Below, piece by piece: positions 49,794 through 58,853 of a DNA stretch of 64,000 bases. Where the stretch lies: assembly GCF_008634025.1 (NCBI RefSeq), contig NZ_PDCM01000002.1:3187001-3251000 (forward strand), read 5' to 3'. The stretch comes from Streptomyces albofaciens JCM 4342. Lineage in GTDB: Bacteria; Actinomycetota; Actinomycetes; Streptomycetales; Streptomycetaceae. Both the position numbers and the translations under genes were made by a program. A model generated the notes under the pieces. The model ran no database searches. It was not told where the DNA came from and worked only from the letters and a program-made list of their open reading frames with translations. How positions within the stretch are numbered: the first letter of the stretch is position 1; every line of letters starts with the position of its first letter.

Positions 49794-51569
49794 TCAGCGT
49801 CCGTCCGGGAACGGCCAGGCGTTGGGCCGGCAGGTGGCTCCGTCAGTGGTCAGGAACTTGGTCTGCTGCATCATCACCGGCGCCAGGGCGCCCTGCCGCG
49901 CGCAGCTCTCGTGGTTGTGCCCGAGCCGGTGGCCCACCTCGTGGTTGATGAGCATCTGCCGGTAGGCGTGCATCTTGTCCGGCCCGTAGGTCCTGGCGCC
50001 CTGCGCCCACCGGTACGCGTTGATCATGACGCGTTCGGTCGCCGCGGAGTCGCACGACACGTTGTCCTCGGTCGTGTCGAGCCCGGACTTGGCGCACCAC
50101 TTGGCGGTGGTGCCCGGGCTGGCCAGTGTGATGACGAAGTCCGCGCGGCCGGAGCCCACCCGCTGGAAGGTGCGCTGCCCGCCGTGCGCCCAGCTGCGCT
50201 CGTCGTTGAGCGTCTTGTGCACCGCGTCGGCGAACAGCTGCCCGTCGAGGTCCATGCCCTCCTCGACGTCGACCCGGTAGCGCCAGACCCGGCCGTGGCC
50301 GGGCGCCTTGGCGTCCCCTCCGGCCGGCTTGAACCGCCCGGAGGCCGTCAGCTTCTCGTCCAGCGGGAAGACCTGCGCCATCTTCTGGTCGTACGTGGCG
50401 GGCACCGCCTGCTGCGTCGGCCGGGTGTGCGAGCGCGAGGCCCCGGCACCGTCGGCCGTGCGGTCCCCCTCGCCCAGCGCCTGCGGCTTGCCGTCGTCCT
50501 GCTGCTGCTCGGCGACCTGCCCGGCCACCACGACCGCGAGCACGGTCGTCACGGCCGCCGCGGCGACCCCGGTGAACGTACGGCCCTTGGCGCCCTTCTT
50601 GCCGGGGCCGGACCGGTGCCCGTCGGCGTCGAGTCCGCCGAGGTCCAGGTCCTCGTACGGTTCGCCGTGCGCCCCGTCGGCCGCGTACGCGAAGCCGTCC
50701 GGCCGCCCGGCGGGGCGCACCGGTCCGCGCTCCGGGGCACCGGCCGCGAACACATCGTCGTCCACGTCCTCGACACCGCCGGACCGGTACCCGCGCGGCA
50801 TGCGGTCGAAGGCGTCGACGTACTCCTGGCGCGGCGCCGGGACGCGGCCCCGGGAGGCGAGCGGCGCTCCGAGCGGTCCCGTGCCCGCGCCCATGGTGGT
50901 GGGTCCGCTGGGGGACGTACCGCCAGGAATCGGGCCGTCGGCGGCAGTGGCCGGACCGCTGGAGGCCGTGGTCGGGCCGCCGGCGGCCGGCCCGGGGGCG
51001 GGCCGGGCTGTGGCGCCCTCGTCGACGTCGTTCCCGAAGGGGGCGAAACCGTGTGCCGGGGTGGCCGAGCCGGACGGCGCGGAGGGCGTCGAGCGCGGCC
51101 CGCCGCGCGGATGCGGCACACGCGGGGGACTCTGCCGGGTGCTCTGCGGAGTGCTCTGCGCCGTCTCCGGTACCGGGTTGCGTGCCGACGTACGCGCCGG
51201 TTCGTGCCCGGGCGCGGGATGGCCGAATCCGTACCGGAGTGCGCCCTGCGCGGGCTCGCGCTCGGGCGCGCGCTGCTGCGGCATCGGCCGGAACGCTCCG
51301 TGCGCCGCCGTGCCCCTGGGTGCGCTCCGGACGGCGCCCGCCTCGGCGGACGCACCGCCGTCGGCCTCCGTCCCGGCCTGCGCCCCCGCCGCTGTCCCGG
51401 CCTCTGTCTCCGCCGCGGCCTGCGCGCCGCGGCGCCGACGGCCCGTGCCCGGCCCGGGAGCGGGTACGGCGCCGACCGCCGCGCCGGGCCCGCTCGCGCC
51501 GTCCACCCCACCTATTCCGGAGGTGTCACCGGCGGTTGCGGCCGGGCCCCGGCGGCTGTGACGTCCCAC
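49794..51569 (-). CDS. DUF3152 protein with metzincin-type zinc motif
   Basis: Protein of 591 aa. Residues 1-330 are disordered, rich in Ala, Gly, Pro and Arg. One membrane segment follows (TGVAAAAVTTVLAVVVAGQV), and the C-terminal extracytoplasmic DUF3152 domain contains the signature INHEVGHRLGHNHESC, which fits HExxHxxGxxH of metzincin metalloproteases. Two cysteines (CAKSG and CDSA) probably form a disulfide. Rv3207c is the positional counterpart. GTG start at 51569, AGGAG about 14 nt upstream, 8 nt after the alpha/beta hydrolase gene. Enzymatic activity is unproven. Confidence 0.85.
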   Translation of the reverse strand: MGRHSRRGPAATAGDTSGIGGVDGASGPGAAVGAVPAPGPGTGRRRRGAQAAAETEAGTAAGAQAGTEADGGASAEAGAVRSAPRGTAAHGAFRPMPQQRAPEREPAQGALRYGFGHPAPGHEPARTSARNPVPETAQSTPQSTRQSPPRVPHPRGGPRSTPSAPSGSATPAHGFAPFGNDVDEGATARPAPGPAAGGPTTASSGPATAADGPIPGGTSPSGPTTMGAGTGPLGAPLASRGRVPAPRQEYVDAFDRMPRGYRSGGVEDVDDDVFAAGAPERGPVRPAGRPDGFAYAADGAHGEPYEDLDLGGLDADGHRSGPGKKGAKGRTFTGVAAAAVTTVLAVVVAGQVAEQQQDDGKPQALGEGDRTADGAGASRSHTRPTQQAVPATYDQKMAQVFPLDEKLTASGRFKPAGGDAKAPGHGRVWRYRVDVEEGMDLDGQLFADAVHKTLNDERSWAHGGQRTFQRVGSGRADFVITLASPGTTAKWCAKSGLDTTEDNVSCDSAATERVMINAYRWAQGARTYGPDKMHAYRQMLINHEVGHRLGHNHESCARQGALAPVMMQQTKFLTTDGATCRPNAWPFPDGR

Positions 51570-51577
51570 TCGGCCTG

Positions 51578-52630
51578 TCAGCTCCTACCCACGTCGCCGG
51601 ACACGGCCCCGGCGGCGGACCGTACCGCCCCGGCGCTCCCGTCCGGCCCGGCCGCGCCCCGCGCGGCCGCTTCGTCGTCCAACAGCTCGCGGAAGGCCCG
51701 CGCCACCGTTTCCGGGCACTCCATCATCGCCACGTGCCCCGCCTCCGGCAGCGTCAGCAGCCGCGAGCCGCGGAACGCGGCGGCCGCCCGGCGTGCCATA
51801 CGGAAGGAGACCAGGCGATCGCGCCCACCGTAGACGAGAAGCGTGGGCGCGAGCACCCGCTGCGCCTGCCGCCACAGATTGTGCTGCCCGCCGAGCGTGT
51901 ACGCACTGACGATCCCGCGCGCGGAGCGCGTCATCACCTCCCAGAAGTAGGGAAGTTCGAGGCGCCGTGCGTATTCCTCGGCGGCGGCGGTGAAGCCGTC
52001 CGGGGTCACCAGGGCGGGGTCGCCGTAACAGAGGGCCAGCACCTCGCGGGTGCGCCGCTCCGGCGTCCAGTCCTTGGTCAGCCTGCTGAACAGCCGGGTC
52101 ACGCCCGGCACCGCCAGCAGCCCGGTCGGCACCGCCGACAGCTGCGGCCGCAGCTCGGGCAGCGCGGGCGAGATCAGCGTCAGGGTCCGCACCAGGTCCG
52201 GGCGGACCGCCGCCACGCGGGTGGCCGCCGCGCCGCCCATCGAGTTGCCGACCAGGTGGACGGGGCCGCGGCCGCTCGCGTCCAGGTAGCGGATGACCGC
52301 CCGCGCCTGCGCGGAGACCGAGTAGTCGCCGTCGTCCGGCGGCGGCGCGTCGCCGAAACCGGGGAGGTCCAGCGCCTCGCCGTCGACCCGGTCGGCCAGC
52401 AGCGGCATCAGCGCGGACCAGTTCTGGGACGAGCCGCCGAGGCCGTGGACGTACAGCGCGGGCGGCAGTCCGGCGCGTCTGCCGGGCACTCCCCGCACGC
52501 TCAGCGTCAGGCCGGGCAGGGTCACGGAACGCACCGTCTCCCCCGCGCCGACGCGCGAGGGACGGCCCGCCGGGGGCACCGGGAGCACGGCGCGGGTGTC
52601 CGGCGATCCGGTCGACTCCGTCGAAGACAT
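51578..52630 (-). CDS. Alpha/beta-hydrolase fold protein
   Basis: Protein of 350 aa. YVHGLGGSSQNWSALMPLLA provides the oxyanion segment, GNSMGG the nucleophile elbow and GHVAMMECPE the catalytic His; the acid is likely in LLVYGGRDRLVSFR. No signal peptide. The C-terminal 30 residues are Ala/Gly-rich and disordered. Such proteins hydrolyse esters, amides or haloalkanes; the substrate is unknown. It overlaps the upstream side of the DUF3152 operon with an 8-nt gap and is divergent from the small acidic protein gene. Confidence 0.88.
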   Translation of the reverse strand: MSSTESTGSPDTRAVLPVPPAGRPSRVGAGETVRSVTLPGLTLSVRGVPGRRAGLPPALYVHGLGGSSQNWSALMPLLADRVDGEALDLPGFGDAPPPDDGDYSVSAQARAVIRYLDASGRGPVHLVGNSMGGAAATRVAAVRPDLVRTLTLISPALPELRPQLSAVPTGLLAVPGVTRLFSRLTKDWTPERRTREVLALCYGDPALVTPDGFTAAAEEYARRLELPYFWEVMTRSARGIVSAYTLGGQHNLWRQAQRVLAPTLLVYGGRDRLVSFRMARRAAAAFRGSRLLTLPEAGHVAMMECPETVARAFRELLDDEAAARGAAGPDGSAGAVRSAAGAVSGDVGRS

Positions 52631-52803
52631 GCGTCGATGTTACGAGACGATCACGCCGCCGATCGTGTGTTCGCGCTCACACACCACATCGCATTTCGGA
52701 ACCCGCTCTCTTAGGCTCGGGCGTGAAGGGCACCCGTGTGATGAGCGCTCGCGTGCGGACGCTCGCCCTGGCCTCCGTAGTACGTGAGAGAGAGGGAGCC
52801 ACC

Positions 52804-53022
52804 ATGCCCGTCGACCCGACCGACCCGGACACCTTCGAGGACGAGACGGACACCACGGAATTCGACGTCGAGGCGCCCGAGGCGGACGCCGCCGAGCAGC
52901 ACGCGGACGTCGGCCGCCCGCAGGACGCCCCGCTGACCGGCATCGACCCGGCCGCCGCGAACGAGGCGGACGTCGCCGAGCAGGCCCGCGTCGTGGAACT
53001 CGACGAAGACGATTACCGATGA
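52804..53022 (+). CDS. Small acidic protein (72 aa)
   Basis: Highly acidic, no cysteine: starts MPVDPTDPDTFEDETD and ends RVVELDEDDYR. Ribosome-binding site GGGAG precedes the ATG. No known domain; similar acidic proteins occur beside this TetR gene in Streptomyces. Possibly disordered and a binding partner or buffer protein. Confidence 0.72.
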   Translation: MPVDPTDPDTFEDETDTTEFDVEAPEADAAEQHADVGRPQDAPLTGIDPAAANEADVAEQARVVELDEDDYR

Positions 53023-53164
53023 TCTGGGGCCATATGTCGGCTTCCCACAGCGTTCCGCGGCATATTTTCTCGCCCGCGACCGCGCGCTGCCGGGTTACCC
53101 AAAAGTACGATGGCGGGCGCGGCGCGTGCGTACGCCGTGGACGGAACAACACCTGGGAGGCAGC

Positions 53165-53806
53165 GTGAGCGCCATCGAGCAGACCGAGGCGGCTCGCCCG
53201 CGGGGCACGCGCCTGCCACGCCGGGCCCGGCGCAACCAGCTCCTGGGCGCGGCCCAGGAGGTCTTCGTGGCGCAGGGCTACCACGCGGCCGCGATGGACG
53301 ATATCGCCGAGCGCGCCGGCGTCAGCAAGCCCGTGCTCTACCAGCACTTCCCGGGCAAGCTCGACCTCTACCTCGCCCTGCTGGACCAGCACTGCGAGGC
53401 GCTGCTCCAGTCGGTGCGCAGCGCGCTGGCCTCGACGACCGACAACAAGCAGCGCGTCGCCGCGACGATGGACGCCTACTTCGCGTACGTCGAGGACCCG
53501 GGCGGCGCCTTCCGCCTCGTCTTCGAGTCCGACCTGACCAACGAGCCCGCGGTGCGGGAGCGGGTGGACAAGGTCTCCCTGGAGTGCGCCGAGGCGATCA
53601 GCGAGGTCATCGCCGAGGACACCGGCCTGTCCAAGGACGAGTCGATGCTGCTGGCCGTCGGGCTGGGCGGCGTCTCCCAGGTGGTCGCGCGCTACTGGCT
53701 CTCCTCGGAGAGCACCGTGCCGCGCGAGACCGCCGTCCAGCTGCTGACCTCGCTCGCCTGGAAGGGCATCGCGGGCTTCCCGCTGCACGGCGCCGACGGG
53801 CAGTAG
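53165..53806 (+). CDS. TetR-family transcriptional regulator
   Basis: Protein of 213 aa. The helix-turn-helix is AAAMDDIAERAGVSKPVLYQ, followed by HFPGKLDLYLALLDQHCEAL. The C-terminal ligand-binding region is all-helical. The GTG at 53165 has GGGAGG 4-5 nt upstream. A short palindrome GGGTTACCC lies about 75 bp before the start and could be the operator. It occupies the place of Rv3208, next to the DUF3107 gene, in the conserved order. The ligand is unknown. Confidence 0.9.
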   Translation: MSAIEQTEAARPRGTRLPRRARRNQLLGAAQEVFVAQGYHAAAMDDIAERAGVSKPVLYQHFPGKLDLYLALLDQHCEALLQSVRSALASTTDNKQRVAATMDAYFAYVEDPGGAFRLVFESDLTNEPAVRERVDKVSLECAEAISEVIAEDTGLSKDESMLLAVGLGGVSQVVARYWLSSESTVPRETAVQLLTSLAWKGIAGFPLHGADGQ

Positions 53807-54051
53807 CACCGGCGCGGGCCGGGTGTGGGCACCGCAGCGGGCCGGTGAGCGCCACTGCGGGCCGGTGAGCCGGACGCTCCGAGGCCGCCTCCGGCGGTCG
53901 CCGCGCCGTCCGGGTGTTCGCTGCGGGCGTGCTCCGCGGCGTCCTGTCCGTCCGCGTACCGGGCTAATGTGTGCTGGGTACGGCGCGGATCACCGCGCAC
54001 CTGCCCCATGGCCCGGCCAAGGGGAACCGAGACCGTCGGAGGGACAAAGCC

Positions 54052-54279
54052 GTGGAGGTCAAGATCGGCGTGCAGCACGCGCCCCGCGAGATCGTTCTGG
54101 AGAGCGGGCAGACCGCCGAGGACGTCGAGCGAGCGGTGGCGGACGCACTGGGCGGCAAGACGGAACTGCTGAGCCTCGTGGACGAGCACGGCCGCAAGGT
54201 CCTGGTCCCGGCGGACCGGCTGGCCTACGTGGAGATCGGCGAGCAGACCACGCGCAAGGTCGGTTTCGGCACGCTGTAG
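54052..54279 (+). CDS. DUF3107 family protein
   Basis: Protein of 75 aa that matches the small actinobacterial DUF3107 family, of which Rv3208A is a member: starts MEVKIGVQHAPREIVLESGQ and ends RKVGFGTL. No catalytic motif. The GTG at 54052 has GGAGGG upstream. A TAATGT at 53965 could be its -10. Followed by a strong terminator. Confidence 0.88.
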   Translation: MEVKIGVQHAPREIVLESGQTAEDVERAVADALGGKTELLSLVDEHGRKVLVPADRLAYVEIGEQTTRKVGFGTL

Positions 54280-54316
54280 TCGGCCGCGGGCCCTGGGAGG
54301 CCCGCGCGCACGCGTC

Positions 54317-54360
54317 ACGAGCGGCGGCCCGGAGAGAGCGTTCTCCGGGCCGCCGCTCGT
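54317..54360 (+). terminator. Strong terminator after the DUF3107 gene
   Basis: Perfect 19-bp inverted repeat (ACGAGCGGCGGCCCGGAGA and complement) with a 6-nt loop, 38 nt past the stop. Confidence 0.8.
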
Positions 54361-54481
54361 CGTGCGAGAACCCCCGCCGACCGGGTGCGCCGACGAGGGT
54401 TGCCGCGCATTCCCGCTGGGTACGACGGCCTACGACCGATTTGTGTCGTCCAACCGGTCGCTACCGCGGGAGGGATAAACC

Positions 54482-54766
54482 ATGGTCTGGGAAGCTCTCG
54501 GTTCCGTGCTCGTCGGACTCGTCATCGCGCTCGCCGCCACCCACTGGCTGCCCGGCCGCTTCCCCGCCCGCGTCCTGACCCTGGCGACCGGCCCCGCCGC
54601 GGCCCTCCTCGGCGCCTTCCTCGCCCACTCCATCCTGGGCCCGGGCCACGCCGTCCACACCCTGCTGGCCGCCGCGGCGCTCGGCGCGGCGATGCTGTCG
54701 CTGCTGGTGCGGCCGCGCGGCCGGCTGGTGCGCGGGGTGGCGGAGCGGAGCCTGTCCGGCGTGTGA
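54482..54766 (+). CDS. Small integral membrane protein (94 aa)
   Basis: About three hydrophobic segments (LGSVLVGLVIALAATHWL, VLTLATGPAAALLGAFLAH, LLAAAALGAAMLSLLV) with a basic C terminus. The layout resembles GlsB/YeaQ-type stress membrane proteins, but the family is not certain. ATG at 54482 with GGGAGGG upstream. It is convergent with the ferritin-like gene. Confidence 0.8.
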   Translation: MVWEALGSVLVGLVIALAATHWLPGRFPARVLTLATGPAAALLGAFLAHSILGPGHAVHTLLAAAALGAAMLSLLVRPRGRLVRGVAERSLSGV

Positions 54767-54819
54767 GAACGGGCCGGCCGCCACGCACGCGACCGGCCCG
54801 CCCAGTTGCCCCGCGGGGG

Positions 54820-55566
54820 TTACGCGGCCAGCCCCAGCGCGGCCATCCGCTTGGTGTGCGCCTCAGTGATCCGCGAGAACATCCGCCCGACCTCCGCCAG
54901 GTCGAACCCGTCGGCGACGCCGCCGACCAGCATCGTGGACAGCGAGTCCCGCTCGGCGACGACCCGCTGCGCCTGGGACAGCGCCTCGCCCATCAGCCGC
55001 CGCGCCCACAGCGCGAGCCGCCCGCCGACGCGCGGGTCGGCCTCGATGGCGGCCCGTACCTTCTCGACCGCGAACGTCGCGTGCCCGGTGTCGTCGAGGA
55101 CGCCGAGGACCAGGTCGCGGGTGTCGGAGTCGAGCCGGGCGGCCACCTCGCGGTAGAAGTCGCTGGCGATCGAGTCGCCGACGTACGCCTTGACCAGGCC
55201 CTCCAGCCAGTCGGACGGCGCGGTCTGCCGGTGGAACTCGTCCAGCGCCGCGGCGAACGGCTCCATGGCCTCGTTCGGCTCCGCCTCGATCTGCGCGAGC
55301 CGGTCCCGCAGCCGCTCGAAGTGATGGAATTCGGCCGACGCCATTTTGGCCAGCTCCGCCTTGTCGTCCATCGTCGGCGCCAGCTTCGCGTCCTCCGCGA
55401 GCCGCTCGAAGGCGGACAGCTCCCCGTAGGCGAGCGCCCCGAGCAGGTCGATGACGGCGGCCCGGTACTGCGGTTCCTCGGAGGCCGCGGCCCAGTCCTG
55501 GGCGGCGATCCCGGTGTGCTTCTGCGCGTCGTCGGCGGTCTGCGCTGCGTTGTCAGGCGTCTCCAT
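54820..55566 (-). CDS. Ferritin-like fold protein
   Basis: Protein of 248 aa, nearly all helical. MASAEFHHFERLRDRLAQIE and DDTGHATFAVEKVR supply the Glu/His residues expected of a di-iron four-helix bundle related to MiaE/ferritin-like families. Rv3210c is the positional equivalent. ATG at 55566 (METPDNAAQT). Function not established; could bind iron or oxidise a small substrate. Divergent from the DEAD-box helicase gene. Confidence 0.85.
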   Translation of the reverse strand: METPDNAAQTADDAQKHTGIAAQDWAAASEEPQYRAAVIDLLGALAYGELSAFERLAEDAKLAPTMDDKAELAKMASAEFHHFERLRDRLAQIEAEPNEAMEPFAAALDEFHRQTAPSDWLEGLVKAYVGDSIASDFYREVAARLDSDTRDLVLGVLDDTGHATFAVEKVRAAIEADPRVGGRLALWARRLMGEALSQAQRVVAERDSLSTMLVGGVADGFDLAEVGRMFSRITEAHTKRMAALGLAA

Positions 55567-55947
55567 GAAGCGCACAATAGCCCGCCCCGCAACCGGGGGA
55601 AGTGGCTGGTCAGCCACTCCCGTCCCACCCGACCGAACGATTGCCCGGACACACGTCTGGCCATCCGGGGTATGGTGGTAATGCGCCCGCCGAGTATCGG
55701 TGGGTTGTTCCACGCATGCGGATGCCCGGTCGGTGGCCCGATCGGCTCCAACCCGACCGCCCTCTTTCGCGGCGCGTACGCGACGTACGCACAGCGGGAG
55801 GGACACCGCTCGCGGTTCGAGTGCTTGCGCGAAGGCAGTGGTCCCGCGCCGTCCCGGCCGATCGAGGCCGGCCCGTACGAAACCGTGCGAGGCGCGGTAC
55901 GACCCCCTTGGCCGCCTCGTGCCGCGTCTCACAGAAGAGGCAAGATT

Positions 55948-58743
55948 CTGTCTACGTTCCGAGAGCTCGGGATCCTCCCCGAGACCGCCGAGGCCCTGGA
56001 AGCCGTCGGCATCACCTCCCCCTTCCCCATCCAGGAGATGACGCTCCCCGTGGCCCTGTCGGGCTCCGACGTCATCGGCCAGGCCAAGACCGGCACCGGC
56101 AAGACCCTGGGCTTCGGCCTCCCCCTGCTGGAGCGCGTCACCGTCCCCGCGGACGTCGAGGCGGGCCGGGCCAAGCCCGAGCAGCTGACGGAGGCCCCGC
56201 AGGCCCTCGTGGTGGTTCCCACCCGCGAACTGTGCCAGCAGGTCACCAACGACCTCCTGACCGCCGGCAAGGTCCGTAACGTACGGGTGCTGTCGATCTA
56301 CGGCGGCCGGGCGTACGAGCCGCAGGTCGAGGCCCTGAAGAAGGGCGTCGACGTGGTCGTCGGCACCCCGGGCCGGCTGCTGGACCTGGCGGGCCAGAAG
56401 AAGCTGAACCTCTCGCACGTCAAGGCGCTCGTCCTGGACGAGGCCGACGAGATGCTGGACCTGGGCTTCCTGCCGGACGTCGAGCGCATCATCAACATGC
56501 TGCCGGTGCGCCGCCAGACCATGCTGTTCTCCGCGACCATGCCGGGCGCGGTCATCGGCCTGGCCCGCCGCTACATGTCGCAGCCCACGCACATCCGCGC
56601 CGCCGCGCCGGACGACGAGGGCAAGACCGTCGCCAACATCAAGCAGCACGTCTTCCGCGCGCACTCGATGGACAAGCCGGAGATGGTCGCCCGCATCCTC
56701 CAGGCGGACGGCCGCGGCCTGGCGATGATCTTCTGCCGGACGAAGCGGACCGCCGCCGACATCGCCGAGCAGCTCACCCGCCGCGGCTTCGCGGCCGGCG
56801 CGGTGCACGGCGACCTCGGCCAGGGGGCGCGCGAGCAGGCGCTGCGCGCGTTCCGCAACGGCAAGGTCGACGTGCTGGTCTGCACCGACGTCGCCGCCCG
56901 CGGCATCGACGTCGAGGGTGTGACGCATGTCATCAACTACCAGTCCCCCGAGGACGAGAAGACCTATCTGCACCGGATCGGCCGGACCGGCCGCGCCGGC
57001 GCCAAGGGCATCGCGGTCACGCTGGTCGACTGGGACGACATCCCGCGCTGGAAGCTGATCAACAAGGCGCTGGACCTGCCGTTCGACGAGCCGGAGGAGA
57101 CGTACTCCACCTCCCCGCACCTCTACGAGCTGCTGGAGATCCCCGAGGGCACCAAGGGCGTCCTGCCGCGCGCGGAGCGCAAGCGCGCCGGGCTGGCGGC
57201 GGAAGAGGTCGAGGACCTGGGCGAGACGGGCGGCCGCGGCCGCGGTCCGCGCCGGAGCGCCCCCGTCGAGGAGGAGCGCCCGCGCCGCACCCGTACGCCG
57301 CGCCAGCGCCGGCGCACGCGGGGCGGAGCGCCGGTGGACGAGTCCGGCGCGCCCGCCGCTTCCGGTACTCCCGCCGCTTCCGGTACGGCCGAGGGCGGCA
57401 GCGCCGCCACGGACGGGCCGCGCCAGCCGCGCCGCCGCCGTCGTACGCGCGGCGGTTCCGGCGGCGCTCCGGCCGCCGCCGTGACCCCGGCCCGCGACGG
57501 GGCGGCTCCGGCCGCCGAGAGCATCGCGTCGGAGGCCGCGCAGGCCGACGCCACCGCGGCGCCGTCCAAGCCGCGCCGCCGCCGTACGCGGGGTGGCGCG
57601 GACGCCGCCGCCAAGGCGGAGGCGGCCGGTACGACGGCCGCCGTCGCCGTGGACACGGCCGAGGGCTCCGCCGAGACCGTCAAGGTCCCGGCCCAGGCCA
57701 CCGCCGAGGCCACGGTCGTCACGGAGGCGCCGGCCGTCGCCGAGCCCGCCGCGGACGAGGCCCCCGCGAAGTCCCGCCGCCGTACGCGCAGCACCAAGCC
57801 CGCGGCGGAGACCGCCGTGGAGTCGGCGGAGAGCGTGGCGGCCGCCCCGGAGGCCGTTACGGAGACCGCCGCGGACGAGGCCCCGGCCAAGCCGCGCCGC
57901 GCCCGCAAGACCGCTGCCAAGAAGACCGAGACGGCTGCCGAAGCCGTCGAGTCCGCGGCGGAGACGCTCGCGGAGGAGGCTCCGGCCAAGCCGCGCCGCA
58001 CGCGCAAGACGGCCGCTGCCAAGAAGGCGGAAGCCGCGGCCGACACCGCCGAAGCCGCTGAGGCGGCCGCGGAAGAGGCTCCGGCGAAGCCGCGCCGCAC
58101 GCGCAAGACCGCTGCTGCCAAGAAGGCCGAAGCCGCGGCCGACAGCGCCGAAGGCGCGCAGGTCGTCGCGGAGTCGGTCGCGGAGGAGGCTCCGGCCAAG
58201 CCGCGCCGCACCCGTAAGACGGCCGCTGCCAAGAAGGCCGAGGCCGCGGCCGACACCGCCGAGGGCGCCGAGGCCGTCGCGGAAGAGGCTCCGGCGAATC
58301 CGCGTCGCACCCGTAAGACGGCCGCTTCCAAGAAGGCGGAAGCCGCGGTCGACACCGCCGAGACGGCTGAGACCGTCGCGGAGGAGGCGCCTGCCAAGCC
58401 CCGCCGTACGCGCAAGACCGCCGCCGCGAAGAAGGCCGAAGCCGCCGTCGACGCGGCCGAAGGCCCGGACGCGGCAGCGGAGCCGGTCGCGGAGGAGGCT
58501 TCGGCCACGCCGCGCCGCACGCGCAAGACCGCGGCCAAGAAGGCCGAGGCCGCTGCCGAAGCCGCTGAGCCTTCGGCGGACGACGCGGCTGCCAAGCCCC
58601 GCCGTACCCGCAAGGCCACCGCCGCGAAGGCCGAGGCGGCCCCGGCCGCCGACACCGCCGCGGACGAGGCGCCGGCCAAGCCCCGGCGCACCCGTAAGAC
58701 GGCGGCCAAGAAGGCCACCGCGGAGGCTTCGGCCGAAGGCTGA
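55948..58743 (+). CDS. DEAD-box RNA helicase with a long basic repeat tail, CTG start
   Basis: Protein of about 931 aa. The helicase core fills the first 400 residues: AKTGTGKT (about 48), PTREL, VLDEADEMLDLGF (about 162), LFSATMPG, CTDVAARGIDVEGV and HRIGRTGRAG. The rest is disordered and built from about eight EEAPAKPRRTRKT-type repeats separated by AAAKKAEAAADTAE. The conserved N terminus (STFRELGILPETAEALEAVG) directly follows a CTG at 55948 preceded by AGAGG at 7 nt. No ATG, GTG or TTG with a ribosome-binding site is in frame nearby; an ATG at 55681 would add 89 non-conserved residues. RhlE/Rv3211 counterpart. Confidence 0.9.
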   Translation: MSTFRELGILPETAEALEAVGITSPFPIQEMTLPVALSGSDVIGQAKTGTGKTLGFGLPLLERVTVPADVEAGRAKPEQLTEAPQALVVVPTRELCQQVTNDLLTAGKVRNVRVLSIYGGRAYEPQVEALKKGVDVVVGTPGRLLDLAGQKKLNLSHVKALVLDEADEMLDLGFLPDVERIINMLPVRRQTMLFSATMPGAVIGLARRYMSQPTHIRAAAPDDEGKTVANIKQHVFRAHSMDKPEMVARILQADGRGLAMIFCRTKRTAADIAEQLTRRGFAAGAVHGDLGQGAREQALRAFRNGKVDVLVCTDVAARGIDVEGVTHVINYQSPEDEKTYLHRIGRTGRAGAKGIAVTLVDWDDIPRWKLINKALDLPFDEPEETYSTSPHLYELLEIPEGTKGVLPRAERKRAGLAAEEVEDLGETGGRGRGPRRSAPVEEERPRRTRTPRQRRRTRGGAPVDESGAPAASGTPAASGTAEGGSAATDGPRQPRRRRRTRGGSGGAPAAAVTPARDGAAPAAESIASEAAQADATAAPSKPRRRRTRGGADAAAKAEAAGTTAAVAVDTAEGSAETVKVPAQATAEATVVTEAPAVAEPAADEAPAKSRRRTRSTKPAAETAVESAESVAAAPEAVTETAADEAPAKPRRARKTAAKKTETAAEAVESAAETLAEEAPAKPRRTRKTAAAKKAEAAADTAEAAEAAAEEAPAKPRRTRKTAAAKKAEAAADSAEGAQVVAESVAEEAPAKPRRTRKTAAAKKAEAAADTAEGAEAVAEEAPANPRRTRKTAASKKAEAAVDTAETAETVAEEAPAKPRRTRKTAAAKKAEAAVDAAEGPDAAAEPVAEEASATPRRTRKTAAKKAEAAAEAAEPSADDAAAKPRRTRKATAAKAEAAPAADTAADEAPAKPRRTRKTAAKKATAEASAEG
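57750..58735 (+). repeat. Repeat tract in the helicase tail
   Basis: About eight imperfect in-frame units of roughly 105-135 bp. Each encodes EEAPAKPRRTRKT followed by an Ala/Lys/Glu helix. Units differ by up to tens of codons, which points to expansion by unequal recombination. Confidence 0.85.
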
Positions 58744-58760
58744 TCCCGACGCACCCGTCT

Positions 58761-58800
58761 CGACGGCCCGGTTTCCCGCAGCAGCGGGGCCGGGCCGTCG
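58761..58800 (+). terminator. Terminator after the DEAD-box helicase gene
   Basis: 11-bp stem CGACGGCCCGG/CCGGGCCGTCG enclosing an 18-nt loop, 17 nt after the stop. Confidence 0.6.
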
Positions 58801-58853
58801 GCGTGCGTGCCCGCGCTCGGCAGGCCCCGCGCGCCCCCCGATAGCCTCGTCCC

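Noticed and set aside
53030..53164. ECF-type or strong sigma promoter for the TetR gene
   Set aside because: TACGAT near 53107 could be a -10 but no -35 fits; only the GGGTTACCC palindrome was retained as a remark.
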